Below are positions 35,632 through 45,075 of a stretch of 64,000 bases of DNA, piece after piece (positions within the stretch are counted from its first letter, which is position 1; each line of letters begins with the position of its first letter). The notes beneath the pieces are model-generated. The model was not told the origin of the DNA and did no database searches. It worked only from the letters and a program-made list of their open reading frames with translations. Source of the DNA: Phenylobacterium deserti (lineage in GTDB: Bacteria; Pseudomonadota; Alphaproteobacteria; Caulobacterales; Caulobacteraceae); NCBI GenBank assembly GCA_945883235.1, contig CAMCXF010000005.1, positions 78,301 through 142,300 of the forward strand. The letters are read 5' to 3'. The translations under genes were made by a program, and so were the position numbers.

Positions 35632-35781
35632 GAATCCGCCCCTTTCGTTCTCGTTAACCTGCCTTGGTCGTTCTTTAAGACCGGTTAACGGTGCTGGCCC
35701 CTCGTCCCGAATCGTTAGTCTGATTTCGGAACCGGGAACAAGGCGTGGCGGTGGTGCAACGGGGTGCGTGGCCGTTGAATC
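35632..35781 (-). promoter_or_regulatory. ctrA promoter region with GANTC and CtrA-type TTAA sites
   Basis: GAATC (CcrM/GcrA) sites lie at 35632-35636, 35709-35713 and 35777-35781. TTAAC half-sites lie at 35654-35658 and 35685-35689, and TTTA-N7-TTAAC spans 35674-35689 on the plus strand. Caulobacter ctrA is transcribed from a GcrA-activated P1 overlapping a GANTC site and a CtrA-autoactivated P2, so these elements fit that design. The exact start points are not visible. Confidence 0.6.
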
Positions 35782-35872
35782 TTTCGTGATTGGACAGGCT
35801 GATCGAACAGGTGGGCGGGAACTCCCTGCGCGGCAAGGGGTTAGCCCGGCACACCAACAATCCGAGGCTATC

Positions 35873-36241
35873 ATGACCGACCGTACCGAAACGCTCTCGC
35901 GCTACCGCCTGCCGTTGAATAGCGATCATATGAAGCTGGCCAGAAGCTATATGGCACCGATGCTGCGCTACGCACCACGCCATCCCATGTTCCTCGTCGG
36001 CGCAGTCCTGGTGGGTATTGGCGGCATCCTGGCCTGGCGCAATCGCGATGCCATTGCCCGCACCGCCTCGCCGATCATCGAAGACGCCCGGACCAAGGGG
36101 CATGCGCTGATCGAGGAGGCGCTGACCAAAGGCCATGACCTGATGGAAGAGGCCAAGGTGGCCAGCGCAAAGATCGGGGCCAAGGCCAACGGCCTGCGCC
36201 ATGGCGATAAAGGCCGGGATACCGTTTCCAACGTTTACTGA
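35873..36241 (+). CDS. Small single-pass membrane protein divergent from ctrA
   Basis: A 122-aa protein from the ATG at 35873 (MTDRTETLSRYRLPLNSDHM). One membrane helix, HPMFLVGAVLVGIGGILAW, lies near residues 40-58. The remainder is an amphipathic charged stretch with repeated TKGHALIEEALTKGHDLMEEAK, suggesting an apolipoprotein-like or coiled helix. I know no function. It shares the 284-bp upstream region with ctrA, so it could be CtrA-regulated. Confidence 0.65.
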   Translation: MTDRTETLSRYRLPLNSDHMKLARSYMAPMLRYAPRHPMFLVGAVLVGIGGILAWRNRDAIARTASPIIEDARTKGHALIEEALTKGHDLMEEAKVASAKIGAKANGLRHGDKGRDTVSNVY

Positions 36242-36257
36242 GCCTAACTCTTCATCA

Positions 36258-36303
36258 CCCCTTAAGCGTGTCGGGCTGACAGTCCCCTCATAGCTTTAAG
36301 GGG
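36258..36303. repeat. Inverted repeat CCCCTTAA-N30-TTAAGGGG before fliI
   Basis: Perfect 8-bp arms at 36258-36265 and 36296-36303 flank 30 nt. The second arm touches the fliI start. Both arms carry TTAA, half of a CtrA box, but the spacing is not the N7 seen in CtrA sites. Confidence 0.35.
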
Positions 36304-37646
36304 TGGGTTTGAAGAGCCTGGTGGCTGCGGTCGAGCGGCTGGATCCATTGACCGTATCGGGGCGCGTCGCCGCCGTGAACGGCCTGCTGATTGAGGCACG
36401 CGGCGGGCTGTCGCGGCTGGCCATCGGAGCGCGCGCCGAAATCGTCCGGTTCGCCGACCAACCTATCGCCGCCGAAGTCGTGGGCTTCCGCGACAACCGC
36501 GCGCTGCTGATGCCGTTCGGGCCGGTTGAGGGTGTCGCCCCCGGTGCCGAAATCCGCATACAGCCATTGGGCTCAGCCGTTCGCCCAACCAAAGCGTGGC
36601 TCGGCCGCATCGTCGACAGCTTCGGGCAGCCCATCGATGGCAAGGGGCCATTGCCACAGGGCATCGCCGCCTATCCGCTGCGCGCCTCGCCGCCATCCGC
36701 ACACTCCCGCGCCCGGGTGGGCGCCCGACTGGATCTGGGCGTCCGCGCCATGAACGTCTTCACCACCTGCTGTCGCGGCCAGCGGCTGGGCGTCTTTGCC
36801 GGCTCAGGCGTCGGCAAGTCGGTGCTGCTGTCGATGCTCGCCAAGAACGCCGACTGTGATGCCGTCGTCGTCGGCCTGATCGGCGAACGAGGCCGCGAAG
36901 TTCGCGAGTTCATCGAGGAAACGCTGGGCGAAGAGGGGCTGAAACGCGCCATCGTAGTTGTCGCCACCTCCGACGAGCCCGCCCTGAAGCGCCGTCAGGC
37001 CGCCTATATGACCATGGCCATCGCCGAATTCCTGCGTGACCAGGACATGGAGGTGCTGTGCCTGATGGACAGCGTCACCCGCTTTGCCATGGCGCAACGC
37101 GAAATCGGCCTTGCCGCGGGCGAACCGCCCACCACCAAGGGCTACACCCCCACCGTCTTTACCGAACTTCCGAAGTTGCTGGAGCGCGCGGGACCGGGTC
37201 CGATCCGGCCAGATGGCACAACCGCTGGCCCGATCACCGGGCTATTCACTGTGCTGGTGGACGGCGACGACCACAACGAACCCATCGCCGACGCCGTGCG
37301 CGGAATCCTGGACGGCCACATCGTCATGGAACGCGCCATCGCCGAGCGCGGGCGGTTCCCGGCGATCAACGTCCTGAAGTCGATCAGCCGGACCATGCCG
37401 GGGTGCCTGCTGCCCCACGAGCGGGACATCGTCTCCCGCGCTCGCCTGACGATGTCCGCCTACGCCAATATGGAAGAACTGATCCGCATCGGTGCCTACC
37501 GCGCCGGCGCTGACCCCCTGATCGACCGCGCCATCGATCTGAACCCCGCCCTGGAGCGCTTCCTGGGCCAGGACAAGGATGACGCCACCAGCCTGGAGGC
37601 CTCGTTTGACGGCCTCGACGACATCCTGAACGGAGCCGCCGCGTGA
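36303..37646 (+). CDS. fliI: Flagellum-specific ATPase FliI
   Basis: A 447-aa hexameric ATPase of the flagellar type III export apparatus. Walker A is AGSGVGKS (166-173), followed by [18 protein letters not shown], and Walker B-like [37 protein letters not shown]. The GTG at 36303 begins [15 protein letters not shown]; a TTG two codons later is an alternative. Its stop overlaps the GTG start of fliJ by 4 nt. In Caulobacter fliI-fliJ form a class II operon under CtrA. Confidence 0.95.
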   Translation: MGLKSLVAAVERLDPLTVSGRVAAVNGLLIEARGGLSRLAIGARAEIVRFADQPIAAEVVGFRDNRALLMPFGPVEGVAPGAEIRIQPLGSAVRPTKAWLGRIVDSFGQPIDGKGPLPQGIAAYPLRASPPSAHSRARVGARLDLGVRAMNVFTTCCRGQRLGVFAGSGVGKSVLLSMLAKNADCDAVVVGLIGERGREVREFIEETLGEEGLKRAIVVVATSDEPALKRRQAAYMTMAIAEFLRDQDMEVLCLMDSVTRFAMAQREIGLAAGEPPTTKGYTPTVFTELPKLLERAGPGPIRPDGTTAGPITGLFTVLVDGDDHNEPIADAVRGILDGHIVMERAIAERGRFPAINVLKSISRTMPGCLLPHERDIVSRARLTMSAYANMEELIRIGAYRAGADPLIDRAIDLNPALERFLGQDKDDATSLEASFDGLDDILNGAAA

Positions 37647-38050
37647 GTTGGGCCCAGTCTCTTATCAAACTGTCGAGCTATGAGGCCGAGGTGCTGCAAA
37701 AGCGCCTGTCCGAAATCGTTGACCGCCGGGTCGCCGCCGAACTGAAACTGGCCATGCTGCACGCCGAGGGCGACGCCGAAGATGCTTTCTCCGCCGATGA
37801 AGCCGCCACCGGCCTCTATCGCCCCGGTTTCCTGGACGGCCTTCGCCTGCGCAAGTCCAGCGCGCAGGTCGCCATCGATGTGATCCTGCTGGAAGAACAA
37901 GGTGCCCGCGACGCCCTGGCCGAGGCCTTCGAGACCCAGAAGAAGTACGAGCATATCGCCGAAAACATCCGCGTCGTCGAACGCAAGGAACTGGGCCGGC
38001 GGGAAGTCGCTGCGCTGGACGAACTGGGGATCCGGCGCGCCACGCGTTAG
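37643..38050 (+). CDS. fliJ: Flagellar export chaperone-like protein FliJ
   Basis: A 135-aa, largely coiled-coil protein ([39 protein letters not shown], then long heptad-rich segments ending in [43 protein letters not shown]) directly after fliI and translationally coupled to it. FliJ binds the FliI/FlhA export gate. FliJ sequences are poorly conserved, so the assignment relies on position and the coiled-coil pattern. Its stop overlaps the convergent DUF4282-like gene by 3 nt. Confidence 0.85.
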   Translation: MSWAQSLIKLSSYEAEVLQKRLSEIVDRRVAAELKLAMLHAEGDAEDAFSADEAATGLYRPGFLDGLRLRKSSAQVAIDVILLEEQGARDALAEAFETQKKYEHIAENIRVVERKELGRREVAALDELGIRRATR

Positions 38051-38418
38051 GGTCGGTGTCCCTGCTTGGCGCGTTCGGCTTCCACGTCCTGACGCAGGAC
38101 GTGCAGGTCCTCGCTGATCTTGAAGATCGTCACATAGAACTCACAGAACGCGCGCCACAGCAGCACGCCCACGCCGACCCCCAGCATGCCGATGCCCAGG
38201 ATACCCAGCGCCAGCAGAATGCCTAGGAAGATGTTGCTGTCGCGGATCGCCACGCCGATGGCGGCACCGATCACGCCGAACGCGATGATGCCGATGATGC
38301 CCAGCCCGGCCCAGTAGACCAGGTGGATGACGCTTCCCGTCAGCATCTTTTCAAAAGTCAGGAGGTCCCAGAAAAACCTGCCGTCCTGGCCTTCGGGTCG
38401 TTGGAGTGGTCGACGCAT
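38047..38418 (-). CDS. DUF4282-like membrane protein
   Basis: A 123-aa protein from the ATG at 38418 (MRRPLQRPEGQDGRFFWDLLTFEKMLTGSVIHLVYW). It has an N-terminal FxxLLxFdkmltp-like motif followed by two or three membrane helices (VYWAGLGIIGIIAFGVIGAAIGV, ILLALGILGIGMLGVGVGVLLWRAFCEF) and a charged tail (ISEDLHVLRQDVEAERAKQG). The LLxFxKMLTxxxIxxxYWxG start and RxxCEFxxVxFKIxExLxxLR end are the DUF4282 signature. Function unknown. Convergent and overlapping with fliJ at the stop codons. Confidence 0.8.
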   Translation of the reverse strand: MRRPLQRPEGQDGRFFWDLLTFEKMLTGSVIHLVYWAGLGIIGIIAFGVIGAAIGVAIRDSNIFLGILLALGILGIGMLGVGVGVLLWRAFCEFYVTIFKISEDLHVLRQDVEAERAKQGHRP

Positions 38419-38563
38419 CCGTATCCTGAGACTGAAAAGCACCGGGGGCACGGCCCCGAGGTCCAAACCGCTACCAGCCGACGACGCAGGCTGCAACGCC
38501 GCAGAATATCAGGCAGCGGCCAAATGGCACCCATCGCACTGCGCGTGTCGGTGGCGTGACCGC

Positions 38564-39943
38564 TCAGACCCATCCGGCGAGATGCAGGCCAACGCCGATT
38601 GCGGCACATCCCAGCAGTAGCGGAATCACCCCCACCTTGAACCGGAACGCGGCGACGGCGGCTGCCAGTGCGAACAACAGGCTGGGCCAGTGGACGGACG
38701 CCAGCGTGGGGATGTCGAGGCTGATCGGCCCCGCGCTGACCTCACGGACCTCGCCGAACAGCACATGCAGGCTGAACCAGAGCGCGAGGTTCAGGATCAC
38801 TCCGACTACCGCCGCTGTGATCGCGGCCAGCGCCGCGTTGAGCGCCCGGGCCCCGCGCAGGGCCTCAGCGAAGGGTGCGCCCAGGAAGATCCACAGGAAG
38901 CAGGGCGTGAAGGTGACCCAGGTGGTCAGCACCCCGCCCAGCACACCGGCCAGCAGCGGATCCATGCCGGTCACGTTCCGGTAGGCCCCCATGAAGCCCA
39001 CGAACTGGGTGACGATGATCAGCGGGCCCGGCGTTGTCTCCGCCATGGCCAGTCCATCCAGCATCTCGCCGGGCTGCAGTCATTGGTACGTCTGGACCGC
39101 CTCCTGCGCCACATAGGCCAGCACGGCGTAGGCACCGCCGAACGTCACCACCGCCATTTTCGAGAAGAACACCGCGATCTGCGAGAACGGATTGTCCCAG
39201 CCCAAGCCGACCCCAAGCGCCAGCACCGGAACCAGCCACAGGGCCATCAGGACGCCTCCGGTGGCGAGCGCCCAGCGAAAGTTGGGCCGCGCGTGTTCGG
39301 GCGTTTCCTCCCCCAGAAGCGTGTCAGCGTCGGGGACTTCGTTGGCGACCTTGGGCCCATGTCCACTGCTGACGATGAAGGCCGGGACGCCCGCGCGTTC
39401 TCCCAGATAGCCGACGGCGGCGGCGGCCAGGATGATCAGCGGAAACGGGATGTCAAAGGCGTAGATGCCGATGAAGGCCGCAGCGGCCAGCCCCTTCATC
39501 ACCGAATTTTTTAAGGCCCGGCTGCCGACCCGGATCACCGCCTGCACCACCACCACCAGGACGGCGGCTTTCAATCCAAAGAACAGCGCGGCGACCGGCC
39601 CGAGCGACCCGAACAAGGTATAGATGATGCTGAGGCCCATAATCGCCAGGAAGCCGGGCAGCACGAACAACGCTCCCGCCATCAGCCCGCCCGCCGTGCG
39701 GTTCATCAGCCAGCCGATGTAAATGGCCAGTTGCTGTGCCTCAGGACCCGGTAGCAGCATGCAGTAGTTCAGCGCGTGCAGAAACCGCCGCTCACCCAGC
39801 CAGCGCTTCTCCTCCACCAGGATGCGATGCATCACCGCGATCTGACCGGCGGGGCCGCCGAAGCTCAGGGCCGCAACCCGCGCCCAGACCTTGACGGCCT
39901 CACCGAACGGGACGGCGGGTATCGGATGAATGGTCGCAGTCAT
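38564..39943 (-). pseudogene. Chromate transporter (chrA) interrupted by an in-frame opal codon
   Basis: One frame of 460 codons with a single TGA at 39082-39080 (codon 288). Before it: VVTFGGAYAVLAYVAQEAVQTYQ. After it: LQPGEMLDGLAMAETTPGPLIIVTQFVGFMGAYRN. In intact family members this place reads ...ETYGWLxPGEMLDGLxMAE, so the TGA replaces TGG (Trp). The N-terminal half (FGGPAGQIAVMHRILVEEKRWL, LLPGPEAQQLAIYIGWL) and the C-terminal half are otherwise complete. An ATG at 39064 could restart the C half. The gene overlaps the upstream phosphatase-like gene by 4 nt. Confidence 0.82.
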
Positions 39944-40449
39944 CGCGCTTTGCGCTCACAACCGGTCGGGCTACGGCCTGCCAATTCGTCGAGGAGCGTG
40001 TCGAGGCGTGCGGCCAGTGCAGCTTTGGCCCCCGGATAGTCGGCATTCCAAGACGGGCTGGTCCAGGGCCGTGCCTGACCCAGCCGGGAATCCGCCGCTG
40101 CGTCATCGAAGGCCACGACGATCGTCGCAGCGGCGACATCTTCAGAGCTCAAAGCGCGCAGGGCTTCGGCACCAGGATTGATGCCATCGGCGGTCAGTTT
40201 CGCCGCAAGGGCGGGGGAGACGTGGTCTTCGGGGACAAGGCCCCGCGACTGTATCTGGACGCGAATACCCAACCTCGCGGCGCGAGACTTCAGGGTCTCG
40301 CGGGCAATGGCGCTCTTTACCGAGCCCGCAGGGCAGACGAACAGGACCTTCGGCAGGGGTGGACAGGGTTCAGTCCCGCCGCGCAATCCGGTCGGGGCGA
40401 ACGCCAGAGCTAGCGTGAGGGTTCTGCGTGAAAGGTTTGCGACAGGCAT
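39940..40449 (-). CDS. Secreted low-molecular-weight phosphatase-like / arsenate-reductase-like protein
   Basis: A 169-aa protein. The N-terminus MPVANLSRRTLTLALAFAPTG has a twin-arginine or ordinary signal peptide. The core KVLFVCPAGSVKSAIARE is the low-MW protein tyrosine phosphatase/ArsC P-loop (C-x5-K here rather than C-x5-R). VQIQSRGLVPEDHVSPALAAKL and VVAFDD follow the LMW-PTP pattern, and a late DYPGAK replaces the usual DP acid loop. It is likely periplasmic. Its stop overlaps the start of the chrA pseudogene by 4 nt (ATGA), so the two were co-expressed. It may act on an oxyanion handled by the transporter (inference). Confidence 0.7.
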   Translation of the reverse strand: MPVANLSRRTLTLALAFAPTGLRGGTEPCPPLPKVLFVCPAGSVKSAIARETLKSRAARLGIRVQIQSRGLVPEDHVSPALAAKLTADGINPGAEALRALSSEDVAAATIVVAFDDAAADSRLGQARPWTSPSWNADYPGAKAALAARLDTLLDELAGRSPTGCERKAR

Positions 40450-40571
40450 GCGCGGTCTCCGTGTGGAGATGCGCGGTGGTTGGGCCGAAGCCTGTCCGGG
40501 ACACCGCTTGATCCCGATGACAAACGGCTATGGCAAATCTGCCCGAGACGCAACTATGCGGCTGCTCAGTG

Positions 40572-42656
40572 TTAAAGCGCCCCCACCGTCTTCAGCCGCG
40601 CCCGGGGATGTATCTCGTTCTGGCTCATCACCGGGGTCTGACCCCTGAAGCGTTCGATGATCGAGCGGACGTACGGGCGGATGGTCGGGCTGGTCAGTAG
40701 CACCGGGCTGTCCCCGGCCAGCGCTGCGCGCTCGAAGGTTTCGCGGATGCCGCGGATAAAGTCCTGCAGGCGTGAGGGGGCCAGCGCCAGTTGCTTGTCG
40801 TCGCCCTGGCCGACCAGGGCGTCGGCGAAGGCGTTCTCCCACTCGGCCGACAGGGTGACGATCGGTAGCGCCCCGTCGTCGCCGCGATGGGCGTAGCAGA
40901 GCTGGCGCGACAGCCGACCGCGCACCTGTTCCACCAGCAGGGTAATCGAAGTGGTGTGCGGTGCCGCCTCGCCGATGCCCTCCAGGATCGCGCCCAGATC
41001 CCGGATCGAGACGCGCTCGCGCAGCAGGGCCTGCAACACCCGCTGCAGCGTGGAGGCGGTGACGATGGTGGGGATCAGGTCCTCCGATAGTTTCTTCTGC
41101 TCGGCTGGCAGGTCCTTGAGCAGCTTCTGGACCTCGGCGTAGGTCAGCAGGTCCGGCATGTTCTCCTTGAGGATTTCGGTCAGGTGCGTGGTCATCACCG
41201 TAGCCGGATCGACAATGGTGTACCCCCGGAACGTAGCCTCTTCGCGCAAGCCATCGTCGATCCAGGTGGCGGGCAGGCCAAATGCTGGCTCCTTCATGTG
41301 CTCGCCCGGCAGGTCGACCTGGGCGCCGCGCGGGTCCATGGCCATAAGCTGGCCAATGCGGACCTCACCCGACCCAGCCTCCATCTCCTTGATGCGCAGG
41401 CAGTAGCCCATGGCGGGCAGGCGCATGTTGTCGAGGATGCGGACGCTGGGCATCACAAAGCCGAAGTCGGCCGCCAGCGTCCGGCGCAGCGCCTTGATCT
41501 GGTCGGTGAGGCGGCGGCCCTCCAGATCGTTGATCAGAGGCAGCAGGCCATAGCCCAGCTCGATCTTGATCTCGTCGATGGCCAGGGTCTGGGAAATCGG
41601 CTCGTCTTCGGCCTCGGTAGGCGCGTCGCTGATCTTGACCGCCTCTGGCTGCGAGGCGTCCTTTGACCTGCGCCAGGCCAGCACGCCGGAACCGATCGAA
41701 ACCAGGCTGAAGGGGATGATCGGCATGCCGGGAATGATCGCCAGTACGCCTGCGGCCGCAGAGACCATGCCTAGGCTAATCGGATTGGTGGCAAGCTGGG
41801 TGACCAGGGCCTTGTCAGCCGAACCCTCGACACCGGCTTTGGAGACCAGGAAACCCGCCGCGATCGAGACGATCAGGGCCGGGATCTGGCTGACCAGACC
41901 GTCGCCGATGCTCATGATGGTGTAGGTCGAGAACGCCTCGCCGATCGGCACGTCGTGTTGAAGCACGCCGATCAGGATGCCGCCGATTACGTTGACGGCC
42001 AGGATCACCAGACCCGCAATGGCGTCGCCGCGGACAAACTTGGAGGCGCCGTCCATGGCACCGAAGAAGGTGGATTCCTGCTCCAGTTCCTTGCGACGGA
42101 GCTTTGCGTCATCAGTATCGATCAGTCCAGAAGACAGGTCGGCGTCGATGGCCATCTGTTTGCCGGGCATGGAATCCAGGGTGAACCGCGCCGCGACCTC
42201 TGCGATCCGGCCCGAGCCCTTGGTGATGACGACGAAGTTCACCACCACCAGGATGATGAAGACGATGACGCCGATCGCGAAATTGCCGCCCATCATCAAT
42301 TCGCCGAACGTCTCGATCACCTTACCTGCGCCGTGAACACCCTCATGGCCGTGACTGAGGATCAGCCGGGTCGTGGCGATATTGAGCGCCAGGCGGAACA
42401 GCGTCACGCCCAGCAACACGGTCGGGAATGCCGTGAACTCCAGCGGCTTCTTGATCAGCAGCGAGGTCATCAGGATCAGGATCGACGAGGCGATCGATAG
42501 CGAGAGCAGGCCATCCAGCAGCCACGCCGGAATGGGCACGATCAGCAGGACAACGACGCCGACAACGCCCAGCGCCAGCAGCACTTCGCCACGCGCCACC
42601 CAGCTCCAGACCCGGCCGGCGGAGGGTGCCGTATCGAAGCGGTAGGCGTCGGCCAT
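40572..42656 (-). CDS. flhA: Flagellar export apparatus component FlhA
   Basis: A 694-aa integral membrane protein, normal for FlhA. The N half has eight hydrophobic helices (EVLLALGVVGVVVLLIVPIPAWLLDGLLSLSI, etc.) and the conserved FHIPEP-like loop region FTLDSMPGKQMAIDADLSSGLIDTDDAKLRRKELEQESTFFGAMDGASKFVRGDAIAG. The C half is the soluble substrate-docking domain (PSVRILDNMRLPAMGYCLRIKEMEAGSGEVR). It forms the export gate bound by FliI/FliJ. It lies 32 nt after flbD as the last gene of the fliF operon. Confidence 0.96.
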   Translation of the reverse strand: MADAYRFDTAPSAGRVWSWVARGEVLLALGVVGVVVLLIVPIPAWLLDGLLSLSIASSILILMTSLLIKKPLEFTAFPTVLLGVTLFRLALNIATTRLILSHGHEGVHGAGKVIETFGELMMGGNFAIGVIVFIILVVVNFVVITKGSGRIAEVAARFTLDSMPGKQMAIDADLSSGLIDTDDAKLRRKELEQESTFFGAMDGASKFVRGDAIAGLVILAVNVIGGILIGVLQHDVPIGEAFSTYTIMSIGDGLVSQIPALIVSIAAGFLVSKAGVEGSADKALVTQLATNPISLGMVSAAAGVLAIIPGMPIIPFSLVSIGSGVLAWRRSKDASQPEAVKISDAPTEAEDEPISQTLAIDEIKIELGYGLLPLINDLEGRRLTDQIKALRRTLAADFGFVMPSVRILDNMRLPAMGYCLRIKEMEAGSGEVRIGQLMAMDPRGAQVDLPGEHMKEPAFGLPATWIDDGLREEATFRGYTIVDPATVMTTHLTEILKENMPDLLTYAEVQKLLKDLPAEQKKLSEDLIPTIVTASTLQRVLQALLRERVSIRDLGAILEGIGEAAPHTTSITLLVEQVRGRLSRQLCYAHRGDDGALPIVTLSAEWENAFADALVGQGDDKQLALAPSRLQDFIRGIRETFERAALAGDSPVLLTSPTIRPYVRSIIERFRGQTPVMSQNEIHPRARLKTVGAL

Positions 42657-42688
42657 CTATCTGCCGATCATATTGAGCAGGGTGCGCG

Positions 42689-44056
42689 TCATGCCGCGCT
42701 CTGGCCCATTTGCGGGGCGGGGACGGCGACGCCGGCTTCGCCATATTCCTTCAGCTTGTTGCGCAGCGTCCGGATCGAGATGCCCAGGATATTGGCGGCG
42801 TGGGTGCGGTTGCCGAAGCAGTGTTCCAGGGTGTCGATGATCAGGTGCTGCTCCATCTCGGCCACTGTGTGCCCGACGAAGGCGCGACTGATGGTCTCTG
42901 CTGCGGTGGCCGCCGCCATCGCGGTGCGGGCGTGGGCGTCGGAGGGCGACAGGGGCTGTCCGTCGGGCAGGCGGATGGCGTGTTCGTCGATCTCTGTGCC
43001 GGGCGCGAGCAGTACCGCGCGGTGCATGGCGTTTTCCAGTTCGCGGACGTTGCCGGGCCAACGGTGGCCGATCAGGCGGCGGCGCGCTTCCTGGCTCAAC
43101 GGCTTTTCGGGTAGGCTGTTGGCGGCGGCGTACTTTTTGATGAAGAACTCGGCCATGGCGACCACATCGCCTGGTCGCTCGCGCAGCGGCGGCAGGCGCA
43201 GGTTCACGACGTTGAGGCGGTACAGCAAATCCTCGCGGAAGGTGCCGTCCTTGACCGCCTGGGTCAGGTCGCGGTTTGAGGTGGCCAGGATGCGGATGTC
43301 GACCTTTACGGGTTTGGTGCCGCCCACCCGGTCAATCTCACGCTCCTGGATCGCGCGCAGCAGCTTGGCCTGCAGGCGGGTGTCCATCTCCGAGATTTCG
43401 TCCAGCAACAGGGTGCCACCGGTGGCTTCCTCAAACTTGCCGATCCGCCGGGCGAGCGCGCCGGTGAATGCACCCTTCTCGTGGCCGAACAGCTCGCTTT
43501 CGAGCAGGTTCTCAGGGATCGCGGCGCAGTTCACCGATATGAACGGGCGGTTCGCCCGGCGCGATTTCTGGTGGACATACCGCGCAACGACCTCCTTCCC
43601 GACGCCGCTTTCGCCTGTGATCAGGATCGAGGCGTCCGAGCCCGCCACCTGGTCGGCCAGCGAGATTACCACCTGCATATTGGGGTCGCGCACGACCATC
43701 GGCCGGTTGTCGTCAGAGACGGCAGCCAGCACGGCGGCGATCAGTGCTGCCTCAGGCGGCAGCGGAATGAACTCCTTGGCTCCGGCCCGGATGGCGGCGG
43801 CGGCGCGCTGAGGGTCGGCGGCAATGCCACAGGCCACCACCGGTACGCGAATCCGTTCGTCCTCGTTGGCGGCGATCAGCCCGGCGATATCCAGATCATA
43901 ATCGACCATCAAAAGGTCAGCGCCCTGACCCGACCGCAGCGCATGCGTGGCCGCCTCAATAGTCTCGACGTGGCTTACCTTGGCACCCGCGCTCATCGCC
44001 ATTTTGACGGCGGTGGCGAGTTGCCCGCTTAGTTTTCCGACGACCAGAAGTCGCAT
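42689..44056 (-). CDS. flbD: Sigma-54-dependent activator FlbD
   Basis: A 455-aa NtrC-type regulator. The N-terminal receiver-like domain is degenerate. The AAA+ domain has Walker A GESGVGKE (148-155), the sigma-54-contacting GAFTGA (195-200), [23 protein letters not shown] and [19 protein letters not shown]. The C-terminus has a Fis-type HTH ([26 protein letters not shown]). In Caulobacter FlbD, activated by FliX rather than by phosphorylation, turns on class III/IV flagellar genes and represses fliF. It lies between fliN and flhA. Confidence 0.95.
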   Translation of the reverse strand: MRLLVVGKLSGQLATAVKMAMSAGAKVSHVETIEAATHALRSGQGADLLMVDYDLDIAGLIAANEDERIRVPVVACGIAADPQRAAAAIRAGAKEFIPLPPEAALIAAVLAAVSDDNRPMVVRDPNMQVVISLADQVAGSDASILITGESGVGKEVVARYVHQKSRRANRPFISVNCAAIPENLLESELFGHEKGAFTGALARRIGKFEEATGGTLLLDEISEMDTRLQAKLLRAIQEREIDRVGGTKPVKVDIRILATSNRDLTQAVKDGTFREDLLYRLNVVNLRLPPLRERPGDVVAMAEFFIKKYAAANSLPEKPLSQEARRRLIGHRWPGNVRELENAMHRAVLLAPGTEIDEHAIRLPDGQPLSPSDAHARTAMAAATAAETISRAFVGHTVAEMEQHLIIDTLEHCFGNRTHAANILGISIRTLRNKLKEYGEAGVAVPAPQMGQSAA

Positions 44057-44087
44057 GGGTCTACTCCTTGTTGACGCGAGGCCGGCA

Positions 44088-44423
44088 TTAGGCCGCCGCG
44101 TCGCCGTCCTTGATGATTTCCGTCATGGTCACGCCCAGGCGGTCGTCGACGATGACGACCTCGCCGCGTGCCACCAGGCGATTGTTGACATAGATGTCGA
44201 TGGCCTCGCCGACCTTGCGATCGAGTTCGAGGATGCTGCCATGACCCAGCTGCAGGAGCTGTGCGACGGTCATCGTCGAGCGGCCCAGAACGGCTGAAAT
44301 GGCCACAGGGACGTCGAACACCGTCTCCAGATCTGTTGCGCTCTTGATGCCGTCACCGCCACCATCGTGCACTGCGCCGTCGTCGGGCGCGAATTCGTCG
44401 AGCTTGAGGTCGTCATCGGCCAT
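44088..44423 (-). CDS. fliN: Flagellar motor switch protein FliN
   Basis: A 111-aa protein. The C-terminal SpoA domain is clear ([73 protein letters not shown]), with an acidic N-terminal tail ([21 protein letters not shown]). FliN forms the C-ring with FliG and FliM and helps dock the export complex. It sits between flbE and flbD in the fliF operon. Confidence 0.94.
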   Translation of the reverse strand: MADDDLKLDEFAPDDGAVHDGGGDGIKSATDLETVFDVPVAISAVLGRSTMTVAQLLQLGHGSILELDRKVGEAIDIYVNNRLVARGEVVIVDDRLGVTMTEIIKDGDAAA

Positions 44424-44427
44424 GGGT

Positions 44428-45075
44428 CTAGCTTTCGCTGCCGGGGATCAGAGGTTCGGCGTGCAGGCCTTCCGAGGCCAGTGCTGCCGTGAGCGCTTCA
44501 GAGACGCGTTCGGCCGCAATGGCGGGGTCGTAAGTCGCCTGGCCGTCGCCAAAGTCCAGGGTGAAGGCGTGGCTCCCGAACGTGGCATCACTCTTGACGA
44601 CGACAGCGCCTTCGAAACCGAGGCCGCGTGCCGCCGCGTCCAGGGTTGATTGCAACATCTCGGCGAGGGCGGGTTCGGCTGTGACCACCAGTCTCGGCTG
44701 GGCGTCGATCTCGCGGGCCAGCGCTTCCAGCGCGGCAAGGGCAGCAGCCTCCGGGAAGCGGTCCAGGGCCGCGCCGGCTATTGATTTCGCACAGGCCAGC
44801 GCCAGGTTGGCGGAGCCGACGCGATGATCATGGGCGACTTCGGCCAGTCGGGGCAAGGCCTGTCCACAGGCGATCATGATCTCACGGATCGCATTGGCCT
44901 GGCCGGCGCTGATGCTGGTGAGGGCGGCCTGTTCGCCGGCGGCATAGGCCGCAGCGCGGATCTGCTCGACCTCCTCGGCGGGAAACAGGCGCTTTACACG
45001 CTCCGGTACGAACGACACCTCACCGCCGGCGTCGAACTCGGTGTCGAATTGAAATCTTGCGAGGAGATCTGACAT
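44428..45075 (-). CDS. flbE: Flagellar assembly protein FlbE (FliH-like)
   Basis: A 215-aa cytoplasmic protein. The N-terminal part has a coiled-coil-like stretch (RVKRLFPAEEVEQIRAAAYAAGEQAALTSI) and the C-terminal half the FliH/YscL-type domain (AAERVSEALTAALASEG, DFGDGQATYDPAIAAER). FliH regulates the FliI ATPase. Caulobacter FlbE occupies the same place between fliG and fliN and has been described as a FliH homologue. It overlaps fliG by 1 nt and ends 4 nt before fliN. Confidence 0.85.
   Translation of the reverse strand: MSDLLARFQFDTEFDAGGEVSFVPERVKRLFPAEEVEQIRAAAYAAGEQAALTSISAGQANAIREIMIACGQALPRLAEVAHDHRVGSANLALACAKSIAGAALDRFPEAAALAALEALAREIDAQPRLVVTAEPALAEMLQSTLDAAARGLGFEGAVVVKSDATFGSHAFTLDFGDGQATYDPAIAAERVSEALTAALASEGLHAEPLIPGSES

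Noticed and set aside
36258..36303. Possible CtrA box in front of fliI.
   Set aside because: The TTAA halves are 30 nt apart as an inverted repeat, not TTAA-N7-TTAA, so I list it only as a repeat.
38564..39943. Possible selenocysteine at the TGA in chrA.
   Set aside because: CHR proteins have Trp here, no SECIS-like hairpin follows, and no selenocysteine genes are in the window.
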